Shown here: piece after piece, positions 1 through 7,961 of the stretch
Layout of the letters: each line of letters begins with the position of its first letter
Numbering within the stretch: position 1 is the stretch's first letter
Source of the DNA: Acidimicrobiales bacterium
Lineage (GTDB): Bacteria > Actinomycetota > Acidimicrobiia > Acidimicrobiales > GCA-2861595
Assembly (NCBI GenBank): GCA_036262515.1
Contig: DATAIT010000119.1
Location: forward strand, 1-46,878
Direction: 5' to 3'
DNA: 46,878 nt
The notes under the pieces: model-generated
Told to the model about the DNA's origin: nothing
The model's database searches: none
The model's input: only the letters and a program-made list of their open reading frames with translations
Position numbers and translations under genes: made by a program

Positions 1-500
1 GCCGCCTCCGTCGACACGTCGTAGGTGCCGTCGACCCTGCCCGGTGGGAAACCGAGCCGGACGAGCGCCTCCTCCAGCTGCCGCACGTCGGCGCCCGTGT
101 CGCCGGGCCGGAGGTCCCGGTACATCGGGACCTCGCCCTGGAGCACCAGGACCGGCCGGCCGGCCACCTCGAGGGCGACGGTGTTCTCGACCAGCTCCTC
201 GCCCTTCACGGGCGGCTTGGTGACGAGGTTGCCGGAGCCGCCCTGGCCGCCTCCCGATCCGAGGGACGATGCGGCCAGCGTGACCGTCTGGGGCTCGCCG
301 TAGCGCACCGTCCCGCGGGTGGTGACGGTGGACGACAGGGTGCGCTTCTCCACGGCGGCCGTGATGAGTGACGCCTCCGGCGGCGCCGTGTCCGCCGCCA
401 CCTGGGCGGGCGAGCGCATCCTCGACCCTGCCGCCCACCCCGCTCCGCTGGTCACCACCACGCCCGCGAGCACTGCGGCGATCATCCGCTGCTGGCGCAC
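1..500 (-). CDS. Peptidoglycan-binding, membrane-fusion-type adaptor protein (partial)
   Basis: The gene runs off the left edge, so only about 166 N-terminal codons are present. It starts with GTG at 500, one base after the TGA of the upstream lipoprotein gene, and GGAAGGA just before the GTG serves as ribosome binding site. Residues about 7-25 form one hydrophobic segment, a signal anchor. A beta-rich stretch follows, and from about residue 127 a PG_binding_1-like motif is visible (LRPGDTGADVRQLEEAL, then RLGFPPGRVDGTYD). In actinobacteria such proteins act as periplasmic-side adaptors of MacB-like ABC exporters, whose genes usually follow directly. Here they would lie beyond the edge. The gene probably shares a transcript with the lipoprotein and is controlled by the neighbouring two-component system. 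The substrate is unknown. The fold assignment is fairly sure, the exporter role is inferred. Confidence 0.8.
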   Translation of the reverse strand, partial: MRQQRMIAAVLAGVVVTSGAGWAAGSRMRSPAQVAADTAPPEASLITAAVEKRTLSSTVTTRGTVRYGEPQTVTLAASSLGSGGGQGGSGNLVTKPPVKGEELVENTVALEVAGRPVLVLQGEVPMYRDLRPGDTGADVRQLEEALVRLGFPPGRVDGTYDVSTEA

Positions 501-501
501 G

Positions 502-1524
502 TCAGTCCTTCCCGTCGCCGGCGTCGTCGCCTGCGAGATCCGGGTTGTCGGCGAGGAACTGCTTCTCCGCCTCGGTCCGCACCTTCTTGGCGATGTCCCG
601 CCGGCCCGTCTTCACCGAGCAGGCATCGTCCGCGCCGGCCAGCGCCAGCTCCTCCTGCTGGAGGGCCGCCAGCTCGGGCGAATCGGGGGGCGGCCCGCCG
701 AAGGTGATGGCGCCGTCCGGCGCCGTGGCGTCCGGATCGGCGCCGTCGTCGCCGCTGCCGCCGTCGCTGTCGTCCTGCAGCTTCTGGAGCTTGGCGAAAA
801 GGTAGGGCGGGATGTCCTCGGGCTTCTCGAAGTCGTAGCCGGCGTCGCTCATGCAGGCGGCCCACGCCGCGTTCGCCGTCACCATGCGCGGGTCGGACGA
901 GATGCGCTCCTCCAGCTCCTTGAGCTTCGGGCCGACGCGTTCGACCCGGTTCCCGTCGCCCACCGAGGCCTGGGCCTTGCCGAAGCAGCCGGCCTCCGAA
1001 AGGCTCGGCCCGGAAGACGACTCGTCGACGTCTGCGCCACCCGGCCCTGGGCCGATGCGTACGGAGAAGTTGCCCCCGCCGGCCTCCTTGGCCGCCGCGC
1101 CGAACAACGCCTTGTCGTAGGCCTTCCGTTCCTCCTCGCTGAGCGCCGATCGGATCGCTTCATTGGGGTCGGACCCGTGATCCTCAGACTCCGGCTTGTC
1201 CCCGAACGTGGTGGTGATCCCGTACCCCTTGGTCCGGCGGAACTCGGCGTTGTCGTCGCTTCCCGGGGATCGGATCTGCACGTTCATGGCCGACGGGTCC
1301 ATCGGGATGTAGTCGAAGCCCTCCTCCTCCATGCACTTGCGGACGGCCTCCTGCACCTTGGCCTCACGCTCGCGGAAGTCGGTGTCGTCGACGCCCAGGG
1401 CGTCGCGGACCGACGCCGCTCCGGGCTTCGCCGCAGGATCGCCGCAGGCCCCGGCCAGAGCGGCGATCGCCATCGCGCCGGCGAGCACCGCAGTTCTCCG
1501 CGCCCGTCCACTGGTCGTGTGCAT
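502..1524 (-). CDS. Putative lipoprotein of unknown function beside a two-component system
   Basis: A 340-residue protein. I chose the ATG at 1524 because GAGGGAGGAAGCG precedes it and because it gives a clean lipoprotein signal: MHTTSGRARR, a hydrophobic core, then lipobox LAGAC with the acylated cysteine near residue 27. A longer reading to 1605 only adds unlikely N-terminal sequence. The mature part is hydrophilic and charged, with Gly/Asp-rich low complexity (GGSGDDGADPD) and several single cysteines (KCMEEEGFDY, AACMSDAGYDF, DDACSVKTG). The CMxExG(F/Y)D(F/Y) element occurs twice, which suggests an internal duplication. I do not recognise a named family. It is followed at one base by the exporter adaptor and is divergent from the response regulator, so it is probably an outer-face accessory or sensor lipoprotein of that exporter system. 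Confidence 0.8.
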   Translation of the reverse strand: MHTTSGRARRTAVLAGAMAIAALAGACGDPAAKPGAASVRDALGVDDTDFREREAKVQEAVRKCMEEEGFDYIPMDPSAMNVQIRSPGSDDNAEFRRTKGYGITTTFGDKPESEDHGSDPNEAIRSALSEEERKAYDKALFGAAAKEAGGGNFSVRIGPGPGGADVDESSSGPSLSEAGCFGKAQASVGDGNRVERVGPKLKELEERISSDPRMVTANAAWAACMSDAGYDFEKPEDIPPYLFAKLQKLQDDSDGGSGDDGADPDATAPDGAITFGGPPPDSPELAALQQEELALAGADDACSVKTGRRDIAKKVRTEAEKQFLADNPDLAGDDAGDGKD

Positions 1525-1571
1525 CGCTTCCTCCCTCGGTCGGTGCCCGGCCGCTCCGCCGGCTCGAGGGA

Positions 1572-1664
1572 GGTGTACGCCGGCCCGCATAAAGCGGGCA
1601 TTCACCGTGACGGCACCCGGAGGACCGAGGGTTTATGGCGGCTTTATGCCGGGCGCGGCACGAT
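1572..1664. promoter_or_regulatory. Divergent promoter region with 11-bp-spaced TTTATG boxes (OmpR/PhoB type)
   Basis: On the plus strand TTTATG occurs at 1632-1637 and again at 1643-1648, exactly 11 bp apart, ending 10 bp before a possible -10 (CACGAT, 1659-1664) of the response regulator gene. On the minus strand TGAATG (plus 1599-1604) and TTTATG (plus 1588-1593) are also 11 bp apart and end exactly 10 bp before TACACC (plus 1572-1577), a possible -10 for the lipoprotein gene. Direct repeats one helical turn apart next to the -10 are the usual layout for activation by OmpR/PhoB-family regulators. Confidence 0.6.
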
Positions 1665-1673
1665 CATGGGGCC

Positions 1674-2327
1674 ATGCGTGTCCTGGTGGTCGAAGACGAG
1701 GAGCTGTTGGCGGACGCCATCGCCCGCGGCCTGCGCCGCGAGGGCATGGCCGTCGACATCGCCCTCGACGGCGCCGACGCCCTCGACAAGGCCGGCGTGA
1801 ACCGTTACGACGTCGTGATCCTCGACCGCGACCTGCCGGTGGTGCACGGCGACGACGTGTGCCGGCGCCTGGTGGAATCGGCCCGGCAGCCGCGCATCCT
1901 GATGCTCACGGCGTCGGGGGCGGTCGACGACCGGGTCGAGGGGCTGGGCATCGGCGCCGACGACTACCTGGGCAAGCCCTTCGCGTTCGTCGAGGTCGTC
2001 GCCCGGGTCCGGGCGCTGGGCCGGCGGGCCAGCGCGCCCCTGCCGCCACTGCTGTCCCGCCGCGGGATCACCGTCGACCAGGCGAGGGGAATGGTGGAGC
2101 GAGACGGCCGCCCAGTGCGACTCACCCGGAAGGAGATCGGTGTGCTGGGGGTGCTGCTCGGGGCCGGTGGCGCCCTCGTCAGTGCCGAGGAGCTCCTCGA
2201 GAAGGTGTGGGACGAGCACGCCGACCCGTTCACCAACACGGTTAGGGTCACCATCGCCAACCTTCGTCGCAAGCTCGGCGCACCGCCCGTCATCGAGACC
2301 GTCATCGGCTCGGGGTACCGGATCTGA
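1674..2327 (+). CDS. OmpR-family response regulator
   Basis: A 217-residue DNA-binding response regulator. The receiver domain occupies about residues 1-115, with the acidic pocket E7/D8, the phospho-acceptor D51 (VILDRDLP), the switch Thr in MLTASG and the conserved Lys in LGKPF. A winged-helix output domain follows (about 125-217), ending in TNTVRVTIANLRRKLG and the family hallmark IGSGYRI. The ATG at 1674 is used because the receiver beta strand MRVLVVEDEE starts there. The histidine kinase gene begins one base after the stop, so the two are co-transcribed. Paired 11-bp repeats upstream suggest autoregulation and control of the divergent lipoprotein/exporter genes. The signal is not evident from sequence. 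Confidence 0.95.
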   Translation: MRVLVVEDEELLADAIARGLRREGMAVDIALDGADALDKAGVNRYDVVILDRDLPVVHGDDVCRRLVESARQPRILMLTASGAVDDRVEGLGIGADDYLGKPFAFVEVVARVRALGRRASAPLPPLLSRRGITVDQARGMVERDGRPVRLTRKEIGVLGVLLGAGGALVSAEELLEKVWDEHADPFTNTVRVTIANLRRKLGAPPVIETVIGSGYRI

Positions 2328-2328
2328 C

Positions 2329-3633
2329 GTGCAGACGACCATCCGCCTCCGCCTGACCCTCCTCTACGGGGGTCTGTTCGTGGTGGCCGGGGCGGTGCTG
2401 CTCACGCTCAACTACGCCATGGTCCGGAGCAATCTGCCCGTGGACGACGTGGTCTTCACGTCGACGGCGCCTCGCGAGCTGTTTCCCGGTCCTGGCCGCG
2501 AGCTGGCGCCGGATGCCTTCGACGGCTCGTTGGGCGGAGGCACCGGACGGGTGCTGATCAACGGGGAGCAGGTGCCGGTGGAGGAGCTGCGCAACCTTCC
2601 CGGCGAGGTCCGCGATCAGGCGTTGCACCAGCTGCTCGTGCAGTCGGGCACTGCGCTCGGGCTCATGGCCGTCGTGTCCGTCGCCCTCGGCTGGGTCGTC
2701 GCCGGCCGTGTGCTGCAGCCGCTCCACGACATCACGGCCACGGCCAAACGCCTGTCCGAGCAGAACCTGGACCAGCGGATCGCCCTGACCGGCCCCTCCG
2801 ACGAGCTCAAGGAGCTGGCCGACACGTTCGACGCCATGCTGGCCCGATTGGACGCCGCCTTCGACAGCCAGCGCCGCTTCGTGGCCAACGCGTCGCACGA
2901 GCTTCGCACGCCGCTGACGATCATGCGCACGGAGATCGACGTCACCCTGGCCGATCCCGACGCCGGGCCCGACGATCTGCGGTCGATGGCGCGGACGGTG
3001 AGCTACGCCGTGGCACGCTGCGAGCGCCTCATCGACAGCCTGTTGGTGCTGGCCCGCAGCGAGCGTGCCGTCGGCGACCCCCTGCCCGTCGACCTGGCCG
3101 AGGCGACCCGCAGCGCCGTCGCCCAGCTGGCGGGGGAAGCCGACGCCGGCGGCCTCCGCGTCGACGCCACCCTCGACCCTGCGCCGGTGGAGGGCAACCC
3201 GGCGCTGGTCGAGCAACTGGCGTACAACCTGGTGGACAACGCCGTGCGGTACAACACCGCAGGGGGCTGGATCCACGTGACCACCGGTGTCGCCGACGGA
3301 AAGGCACTCTTGCGCGTCGCAAACAGCGGCCCGGTGCTGAGCGACGAGGATGCGACGTCGTTGTTCGAGCCGTTCCGCCGGGCCGGCCGCGACCGGACCG
3401 GCCCGGCGACGCGCGGCGCCGGGCTCGGCCTGTCGATCGTGCGCTCGGTGGTCACCGCCCACGGCGGCCGGGTCAGCGCCCGCCCGTTCCGCGACGGCGG
3501 CCTCGAGATGACCGTGCTGCTGCCGTCGCCGGCATCCCTTGCGCCCGGCCACTCGGCGCCGGTCGAGTCGAAACCAGCCGGCCCGGCGCCCGCCGGCTCG
3601 GCCGCGGGCCCCGCGCCGGCGCCGCCGTCCTGA
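2329..3633 (+). CDS. Membrane sensor histidine kinase (HAMP, HisKA, HATPase)
   Basis: A 434-residue sensor kinase that should phosphorylate the response regulator encoded just upstream. The start is GTG at 2329, one base after the regulator's TGA. Transmembrane helix 1 lies at about residues 9-30 and helix 2 at about 106-128. The extracytoplasmic loop between them is only about 75 residues. A HAMP linker (about 128-180), a HisKA helix with phospho-acceptor H190 (ANASHELRTP), the N-box NLVDNAVRYN near 300-309 and the G-box GAGLGLSIV near 364-372 follow. The last about 30 residues are a Pro/Ala-rich tail with no domain. All catalytic motifs are intact. The small sensor loop suggests detection of a membrane or envelope signal, which is an inference. 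Confidence 0.95.
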   Translation: MQTTIRLRLTLLYGGLFVVAGAVLLTLNYAMVRSNLPVDDVVFTSTAPRELFPGPGRELAPDAFDGSLGGGTGRVLINGEQVPVEELRNLPGEVRDQALHQLLVQSGTALGLMAVVSVALGWVVAGRVLQPLHDITATAKRLSEQNLDQRIALTGPSDELKELADTFDAMLARLDAAFDSQRRFVANASHELRTPLTIMRTEIDVTLADPDAGPDDLRSMARTVSYAVARCERLIDSLLVLARSERAVGDPLPVDLAEATRSAVAQLAGEADAGGLRVDATLDPAPVEGNPALVEQLAYNLVDNAVRYNTAGGWIHVTTGVADGKALLRVANSGPVLSDEDATSLFEPFRRAGRDRTGPATRGAGLGLSIVRSVVTAHGGRVSARPFRDGGLEMTVLLPSPASLAPGHSAPVESKPAGPAPAGSAAGPAPAPPS

Positions 3634-3780
3634 CGTCAGACGCAGGCCGGCCGCCGGTTCCGCCCCGCCTCGCCCTGCCTCCCCGCCCTCCCCGGCTCGA
3701 CTGCGGACGACGGCGCCGGGCGCCGGCGGCCGGGTGCCCGAACGGCGGCGGCCTGGGGCGTGCCGATGCGGAGAGGGCGG

Positions 3781-5322
3781 CTACCAGGAGCCGTCGGGAT
3801 TGCGGGGTCGGGTGACCCCCCGCAGGATCTCGATGACGCCGTCCTGGCGGGCGTGCTCGGCCCACGCCAGCGCCGGCGACCCGAAACTGAGGTCCTTTCG
3901 GTCCGGGTCGGCGCCGAGGCGGAGCAGCGTCTGTACGACGGCGACGTCGCCGTCGTAGGCGGCCTGGTGGAGCGCCGTGATGCGGGCCAGCGCGTTCACG
4001 TCGAAGCCGACCCGGGCCAGGCCTTCGACGACGCCCGCCCGCCCCAGCTCGGCCGCCTGGAGGATGGCGTGGGGGCGGCGGGCGACCGCCTCTGCGGCCA
4101 GCCCTGGGCGGGCCGCCAGCAGCCGCCCAACCTCGCCCCAGTCGTCGGCCATGCACGCGGCCAGGAACGTGTCGACGGCGTCGAGCGACGTGGGCGTGGC
4201 GCCGGCCGCCAGGAGCAGGTCGGCGACCTCCCGGTTCCCCCGCCGCAGCGCAAGCTCGTAGGGCGCCGTCCCGCCGCGGATCGGGTGGGCCGTTCCCCGC
4301 CCGTCGGGAGCGGCGCCCGCGTCCAGCGCCAGCCGCGCCCACGTCGGCCGGTTCTCGGCGGCGGCCACCGACAGCTGGTCCTCGAGCAGCTGGGCCGGCG
4401 TCCCCTGCGAGGAGCCCAGCCGGGCGTGCCACGGGCCGCCGCGATCCGTGCCGAGCCCGAACTCGATCAGGAGCCGCAGGTGACCGTCGTCCGGATCGAA
4501 CTGGCGGTTGTAGAGGGCCTGGCTGTCGTTGGGGTCGGCGCCCGCCACCAGGAGGAGGCGGGCCAGGCCCAGCGACTCTTTGTGGGGCGGCTGGTTGCCC
4601 CTGTCCTCGCCGCCGCCGAGGGCGCCGGTGAGGGCGGTGAAGGGGTAGGTGCCCTCCCACAAGTAGCCGGCATCGGGATCGGCACCGGCGGCGAGCAAAA
4701 CCTCGGCTGCGTCGAGGGGACGGTGGTCGGGATCGTCGCTGTCGATCCGCGAGTACGCGAGGTACAGGAGCGGTGGCCAGCGGAACGGACCACCGGGGCG
4801 GTTCGCCAGGGCGGGGTCGCCGGCCACGGCGTCGCGCAGGTACGGGACGTTGCCGACGGCTGCCGCCGCCGAGATGTGGGCGGACGCCAGCTCCGGCCGG
4901 GCCCGCAGCAGGGCGGTGGCCTCGGCGTGACGGCCCACGTCGTCGCCGCCGTAGACGAGGCACCCGAGCCGGAGCAGGCGGGCAACGGCTGCGACCGCGC
5001 CGTCACCGCCTCCTCCATCGCCGTCGGTGGACAGAGCGGGGGGCAGCGGCACCTGGTGGGGTGACCGGCTGTGCTCGGCGACCACCGCGACGTGGCGGCG
5101 CAGGGCGGGCCAGCTCGGGAACCCGTACCGGCGGGCGAGCACCAGCTGGGCGGCGCCGAGCGGGAAGGTCGCTGGGTCGGCGACGGTGTCGGGGCGGGGA
5201 TGGAACCGGCGCACGGCGCCGATGGCGTCGGGGTCCCCGGCTCGGACGCTGCGCTGCAGCGATCGGGCCTGCCCCTTCAGATGGTCGAGGTCGGGCTCGG
5301 GTGGGAGCGACAGCGAGGGCAC
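3781..5322 (-). CDS. Ankyrin-repeat protein
   Basis: A 513-residue protein. The GTG at 5322 is chosen because AGGAGG lies five bases upstream. A longer frame to 5400 has no such site. The N-terminus (PDLDHLKGQARSLQR) matches a helical motif common at the start of actinobacterial ankyrin proteins. From about residue 170 to the end there are repeated ankyrin-like elements, for example AAEVLLAAGADPDAGY, ARLLLVAGADPNDS, EVADLLLAAGATP and VVQTLLRLGADPDRKD. No signal peptide or membrane segment is seen, so it should be cytosolic. Ankyrin repeats bind other proteins, and nothing in the sequence shows an enzymatic domain. It converges with the histidine kinase gene across about 150 bp that hold no visible gene. 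The partner protein is unknown. Confidence 0.85.
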   Translation of the reverse strand: MPSLSLPPEPDLDHLKGQARSLQRSVRAGDPDAIGAVRRFHPRPDTVADPATFPLGAAQLVLARRYGFPSWPALRRHVAVVAEHSRSPHQVPLPPALSTDGDGGGGDGAVAAVARLLRLGCLVYGGDDVGRHAEATALLRARPELASAHISAAAAVGNVPYLRDAVAGDPALANRPGGPFRWPPLLYLAYSRIDSDDPDHRPLDAAEVLLAAGADPDAGYLWEGTYPFTALTGALGGGEDRGNQPPHKESLGLARLLLVAGADPNDSQALYNRQFDPDDGHLRLLIEFGLGTDRGGPWHARLGSSQGTPAQLLEDQLSVAAAENRPTWARLALDAGAAPDGRGTAHPIRGGTAPYELALRRGNREVADLLLAAGATPTSLDAVDTFLAACMADDWGEVGRLLAARPGLAAEAVARRPHAILQAAELGRAGVVEGLARVGFDVNALARITALHQAAYDGDVAVVQTLLRLGADPDRKDLSFGSPALAWAEHARQDGVIEILRGVTRPRNPDGSW

Positions 5323-5564
5323 GACGGCCTCCTTTCCACGTGTGCCTGGTGCCCGCACGGTCAGGCCGGAAGGAGTGCCGGTGCTGATCTCGACTGTCAC
5401 TGCTCAGGGGGGCTGTGCCCTTCCCGCGGACCGGGTGCGCCCTGCGCGCCGACCCATCGTACCGGGGTCGCCGACGGCCGGCCCTCCCCGCCATCCCGCG
5501 CCCGGCCCGACGGCGCCCCGCCCGCCGCCGTCGGTCCCGAATCTGCCCGGTCGGGAGGCGAGGG

Positions 5565-6344
5565 TCAGGCGGACCCGGACCCGGCGACCAGCTTGAACGA
5601 GGCTCCGGTGGGGTCGGTGGCGGCGGCCAGGCGGCCGTACGGGGTGTCCTTGGCCGGGTCGGTGACGGCGCCACCCAGCTCGACGATGCGGGCCAGGGTC
5701 TCGTCGGCGTCGGTGACACCGAAGTAGACCGACCAGTGGGCGGGCACCCCTTCGGGCAGGAACGACGTGGCGTCCATGATGCCCGCCTCCTGCGTGTCAC
5801 CCTCGCCGCAGGTGGTGTAGCGGAACTCGGTGGAGTCGCTCACCGTGTGGGTGTTCCACCGGAACACGTCGCGGTAGAAGGCGACCGACGTGTCGTAGTG
5901 GCGGGTGAGCAGCTCGAACCAGGTGGCGGCACCCGGCTCGGCGTGCACGCCGAACCCCTTGAAGGTTCCGGGCTGCCAGACGCCGATGGCGGCGCCGCCC
6001 GGATCGCCGATCAGGGCCATGGTGCCGATGTCGGCGATCTCCATGACCGGGATGTGGACCTGGCCGCCGTTGGCCTCGGCCGCCTCCACCGTCTTGTGGA
6101 CGTCGTCGGTCGCGAGGTACACGGTCCACACGTCGGGCATACCGCTGGAGCCGTCGTTGCGCATGCAACCGGCGACGGCCTGGTCGGCTTTGGAGAAGCT
6201 GATGTAGCCGCCGAACTCCTCGCCGGCCTCCTCCGAGGTCCAGCCGAACAGCTCGCTGTAGAACGCCCGGCTCGCGTCGGGATCGGAGGTGAACAGATCG
6301 ATCCAGCAGGGAGCGCCGATCGGCGCTTCGTCACGGTGGGCCAT
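5565..6344 (-). CDS. VOC-family protein with two glyoxalase-like domains (CFP30B-like)
   Basis: A 259-residue protein with two vicinal-oxygen-chelate modules. Module one starts at GAPCWIDLFTSDPDASRAFY and ends near GDPGGAAIGVWQPG. Module two starts at GAATWFELLTRHYDTSVAFY and ends at TDPTGASFKLV. The ATG at 6344 has GAAGGAGGCCGAG before it. The layout resembles Mycobacterium tuberculosis Rv0577 (CFP30B/TB27.3) as I remember it, with the same W(I/F)(D/E)LxT and AFY elements. Usual metal-binding His/Glu positions are not all evident, so catalysis cannot be asserted. It is divergent from the ECF sigma factor at 6496 with a 151-bp intergenic region, so it is a plausible target of that factor. No secretion signal is visible. 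Confidence 0.88.
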   Translation of the reverse strand: MAHRDEAPIGAPCWIDLFTSDPDASRAFYSELFGWTSEEAGEEFGGYISFSKADQAVAGCMRNDGSSGMPDVWTVYLATDDVHKTVEAAEANGGQVHIPVMEIADIGTMALIGDPGGAAIGVWQPGTFKGFGVHAEPGAATWFELLTRHYDTSVAFYRDVFRWNTHTVSDSTEFRYTTCGEGDTQEAGIMDATSFLPEGVPAHWSVYFGVTDADETLARIVELGGAVTDPAKDTPYGRLAAATDPTGASFKLVAGSGSA

Positions 6345-6495
6345 CTCGGCCTCCTTCTCGTGGTGGGTTGTCGACACCTGTGACCGTAGGCCCACGCGGA
6401 ACTCATCGCTGGCGCGCCGATGATTTCCGGGCACGGGCGACGTCTACCCCCAGCGTGCCGGCGCCGCCGGAAGTGATGCCCGAGGAGGCGAATCG

Positions 6496-7509
6496 ATGGT
6501 TGCGGTCGTAGAGTTCCCACCCGTGGCCGTTCGATCCGACCCGCTCGGTACCGGTGTCGAGCCCGTCGACGCGGAGAAGTACCGCCGCGAGCTCGCCGGG
6601 TACTGCTACCGGATGCTGGGCTCGGTGTTCGAGGCCGACGACGCCGTGCAGGAGACCATGGTGCGGGCCTGGCGGGCCGCCGACTCCTTCGAGGGCCGCT
6701 CCTCCGTGCGCTCGTGGCTCTACCGGATCGCCACCAACGTGTGCCTCGACATGCTCCGCGGCCGCCAGCGGCGGGCGCTGGCCATGGATCTGGGGCCGTC
6801 GTCGAAGGCGGAGGCCTTCCGGGGCGAGATCCGCCCGGAGCATGCCTGGATGCAACCGGTGCCCGACGAGCGCGTCCTCGATGCCGCCGGTGACCCGGCC
6901 GAGCTCGCTGCGTCCCGCGAGACCATCCGCCTGGCCTTCGTGACCGCCCTCCAGCACCTCCCGCCCCGGCAGCGAGCCGTGCTCATCCTCCGCGAGGTCC
7001 TGCGGTGGCACGCCACCGAAGTGGCCGAGCTGCTCGACACCACCGTCGCCTCCGTCAACAGCGCCCTCCAGCGGGCCCGGGCCACCCTGGCCGCCTGCGA
7101 CCTCGACGAGGGCACCGTCCACGCCAGTGCCGTCGACCCCGACAAGCAGGAGCTCCTCGCCCGCTACGTCGACGCCTTCGAGCGCTACGACATCACCGCC
7201 CTGGTCGCGCTGCTCCACGAGGACGCCGTGATGTCGATGCCGCCGTACGACTTCTGGCTGCAGGGCCCGGTCGAGATGGGCCGCTGGTTCCTCGGCAAGG
7301 GCATCGGATGCAAGGGGTCGCGCCTGGTGGCGACCGCCGCGAACGGTGGCGCCGCCTTCGGCTCGTACCGTGTCGACCCGGAGGGCGGCCACAGGCCGTG
7401 GGCCCTCCAGGTCCTCGAGGTCTCAGGGGACCGGATCATCGGGCATCACAACTTCCTCGACACCACGCTCTTCGCCGCCTTCGGCCTGCCCGCCCACCTC
7501 GACGACTGA
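6496..7509 (+). CDS. ECF-type RNA polymerase sigma factor with C-terminal SnoaL-like domain (SigG/SigX5-like)
   Basis: A 337-residue sigma factor. Region 2 is at about residues 28-100 (YRRELAGYCYRMLGSVFEADD, then VRSWLYRIATNVCLDMLRGR). Region 4 is at about 150-200 (LQHLPPRQRAVLILREVL, then ATEVAELLDTTVASVNSALQRARA). After it comes an extra C-terminal domain of about 125 residues beginning LLARYVDAFERYDITALVALL and containing WFLGKG and HHNF, the SnoaL/NTF2-like fold typical of this group. The ATG at 6496 has GAGGAGG upstream. The architecture matches mycobacterial SigG and the TIGR02960 (SigX5) group. The C-terminal domain probably replaces an anti-sigma factor, and no anti-sigma gene is adjacent. 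The divergent VOC gene is a likely member of its regulon. Confidence 0.92.
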   Translation: MVAVVEFPPVAVRSDPLGTGVEPVDAEKYRRELAGYCYRMLGSVFEADDAVQETMVRAWRAADSFEGRSSVRSWLYRIATNVCLDMLRGRQRRALAMDLGPSSKAEAFRGEIRPEHAWMQPVPDERVLDAAGDPAELAASRETIRLAFVTALQHLPPRQRAVLILREVLRWHATEVAELLDTTVASVNSALQRARATLAACDLDEGTVHASAVDPDKQELLARYVDAFERYDITALVALLHEDAVMSMPPYDFWLQGPVEMGRWFLGKGIGCKGSRLVATAANGGAAFGSYRVDPEGGHRPWALQVLEVSGDRIIGHHNFLDTTLFAAFGLPAHLDD

Positions 7510-7803
7510 GCCGGCTGCTCCGTCTGCGCCGGGACCGCAGCCGGACGGCACCACGCAGGCCAGACCGGCGAGGTCGAGGAGGTCCACCAGCTCCCGTGGT
7601 GCGTGGCGCAACCGCACCGTGAACCCCAGGCGGTGAGCCGTCAGCCGCAGGCGGGCCAGCTCGTCCACGATGGCGAGATCCACGCGGCCGCCCAGGTCCA
7701 GGGGCCAGCTGGCCAGCTCGACGCCGTCGCGGTGGAGGACCACCCGGGCCTGGGAGCGCTCGTCCGGCACGCACGTACGACGACGGCGGTACGCCGGACT
7801 CAT
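7423..7803 (-). CDS. STAS-like small protein
   Basis: A 126-residue reading frame, convergent with the ECF sigma gene and overlapping its 3' end by 87 bases. The core (ARVVLHRDGVELASWPL, then DLAIVDELARLRLTAHRLG, then HAPRELVDLLDLAGLACVV) has the strand-helix-helix pattern and the LLDLAGL ending of STAS-type proteins found in many actinobacteria. The last about 35 residues lie over the sigma gene and look less protein-like, so the useful domain is residues 15-90. The start ATG at 7803 has no convincing ribosome binding site. Role unknown. STAS proteins usually act in anti-anti-sigma switching or transport regulation, and the neighbouring sigma factor makes the first idea attractive but unproven. 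Confidence 0.6.
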   Translation of the reverse strand: MSPAYRRRRTCVPDERSQARVVLHRDGVELASWPLDLGGRVDLAIVDELARLRLTAHRLGFTVRLRHAPRELVDLLDLAGLACVVPSGCGPGADGAAGSVVEVGGQAEGGEERGVEEVVMPDDPVP

Positions 7804-7902
7804 CGACGGGGGCCGCCCGCCGCCGCCCGCCGCCGCCGCCCACGGTGCCCCTCGACACCAGCCGGTCGCAGCGTGCGCAGCGCCAATCCTCGGGTCGTCC
7901 CG

Positions 7903-7908
7903 TAGCGT
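7903..7908 (+). promoter_or_regulatory. Probable -10 element (TAGCGT) of a leaderless transcript
   Basis: TAGCGT lies five bases before an ATG at 7914. The spacing would put the transcription start at or next to that ATG, as in other leaderless genes of this window. Confidence 0.4.
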
Positions 7909-7913
7909 CGGGC

Positions 7914-7961
7914 ATGTCCTCGGCGGTCGTTCCCGGCGGTGGGGGGTCGGTCGGACGGTGA
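7914..7961 (+). CDS. Possible 15-codon leader ORF coupled to the downstream flavoprotein gene
   Basis: An ATG at 7914 opens a 15-codon frame (MSSAVVPGGGGSVGR) whose TGA at 7959-7961 overlaps the GTG start of the next gene by four bases (GTGA). A TAGCGT element is placed for leaderless transcription. The peptide is Gly/Ser-rich and shows no domain. If translated, its likely purpose is to bring ribosomes to the overlapping start rather than to make a functional peptide. It is short enough to arise by chance, so confidence is limited. Confidence 0.35.
   Translation: MSSAVVPGGGGSVGR

Noticed and set aside
7804..7915. Short minus-strand frame with a WRCARCDRLV zinc-ribbon-like start.
   Set aside because: Only one CxxC pair is present, the rest is low-complexity Gly/Arg, and the frame runs out of phase over the STAS-like gene.
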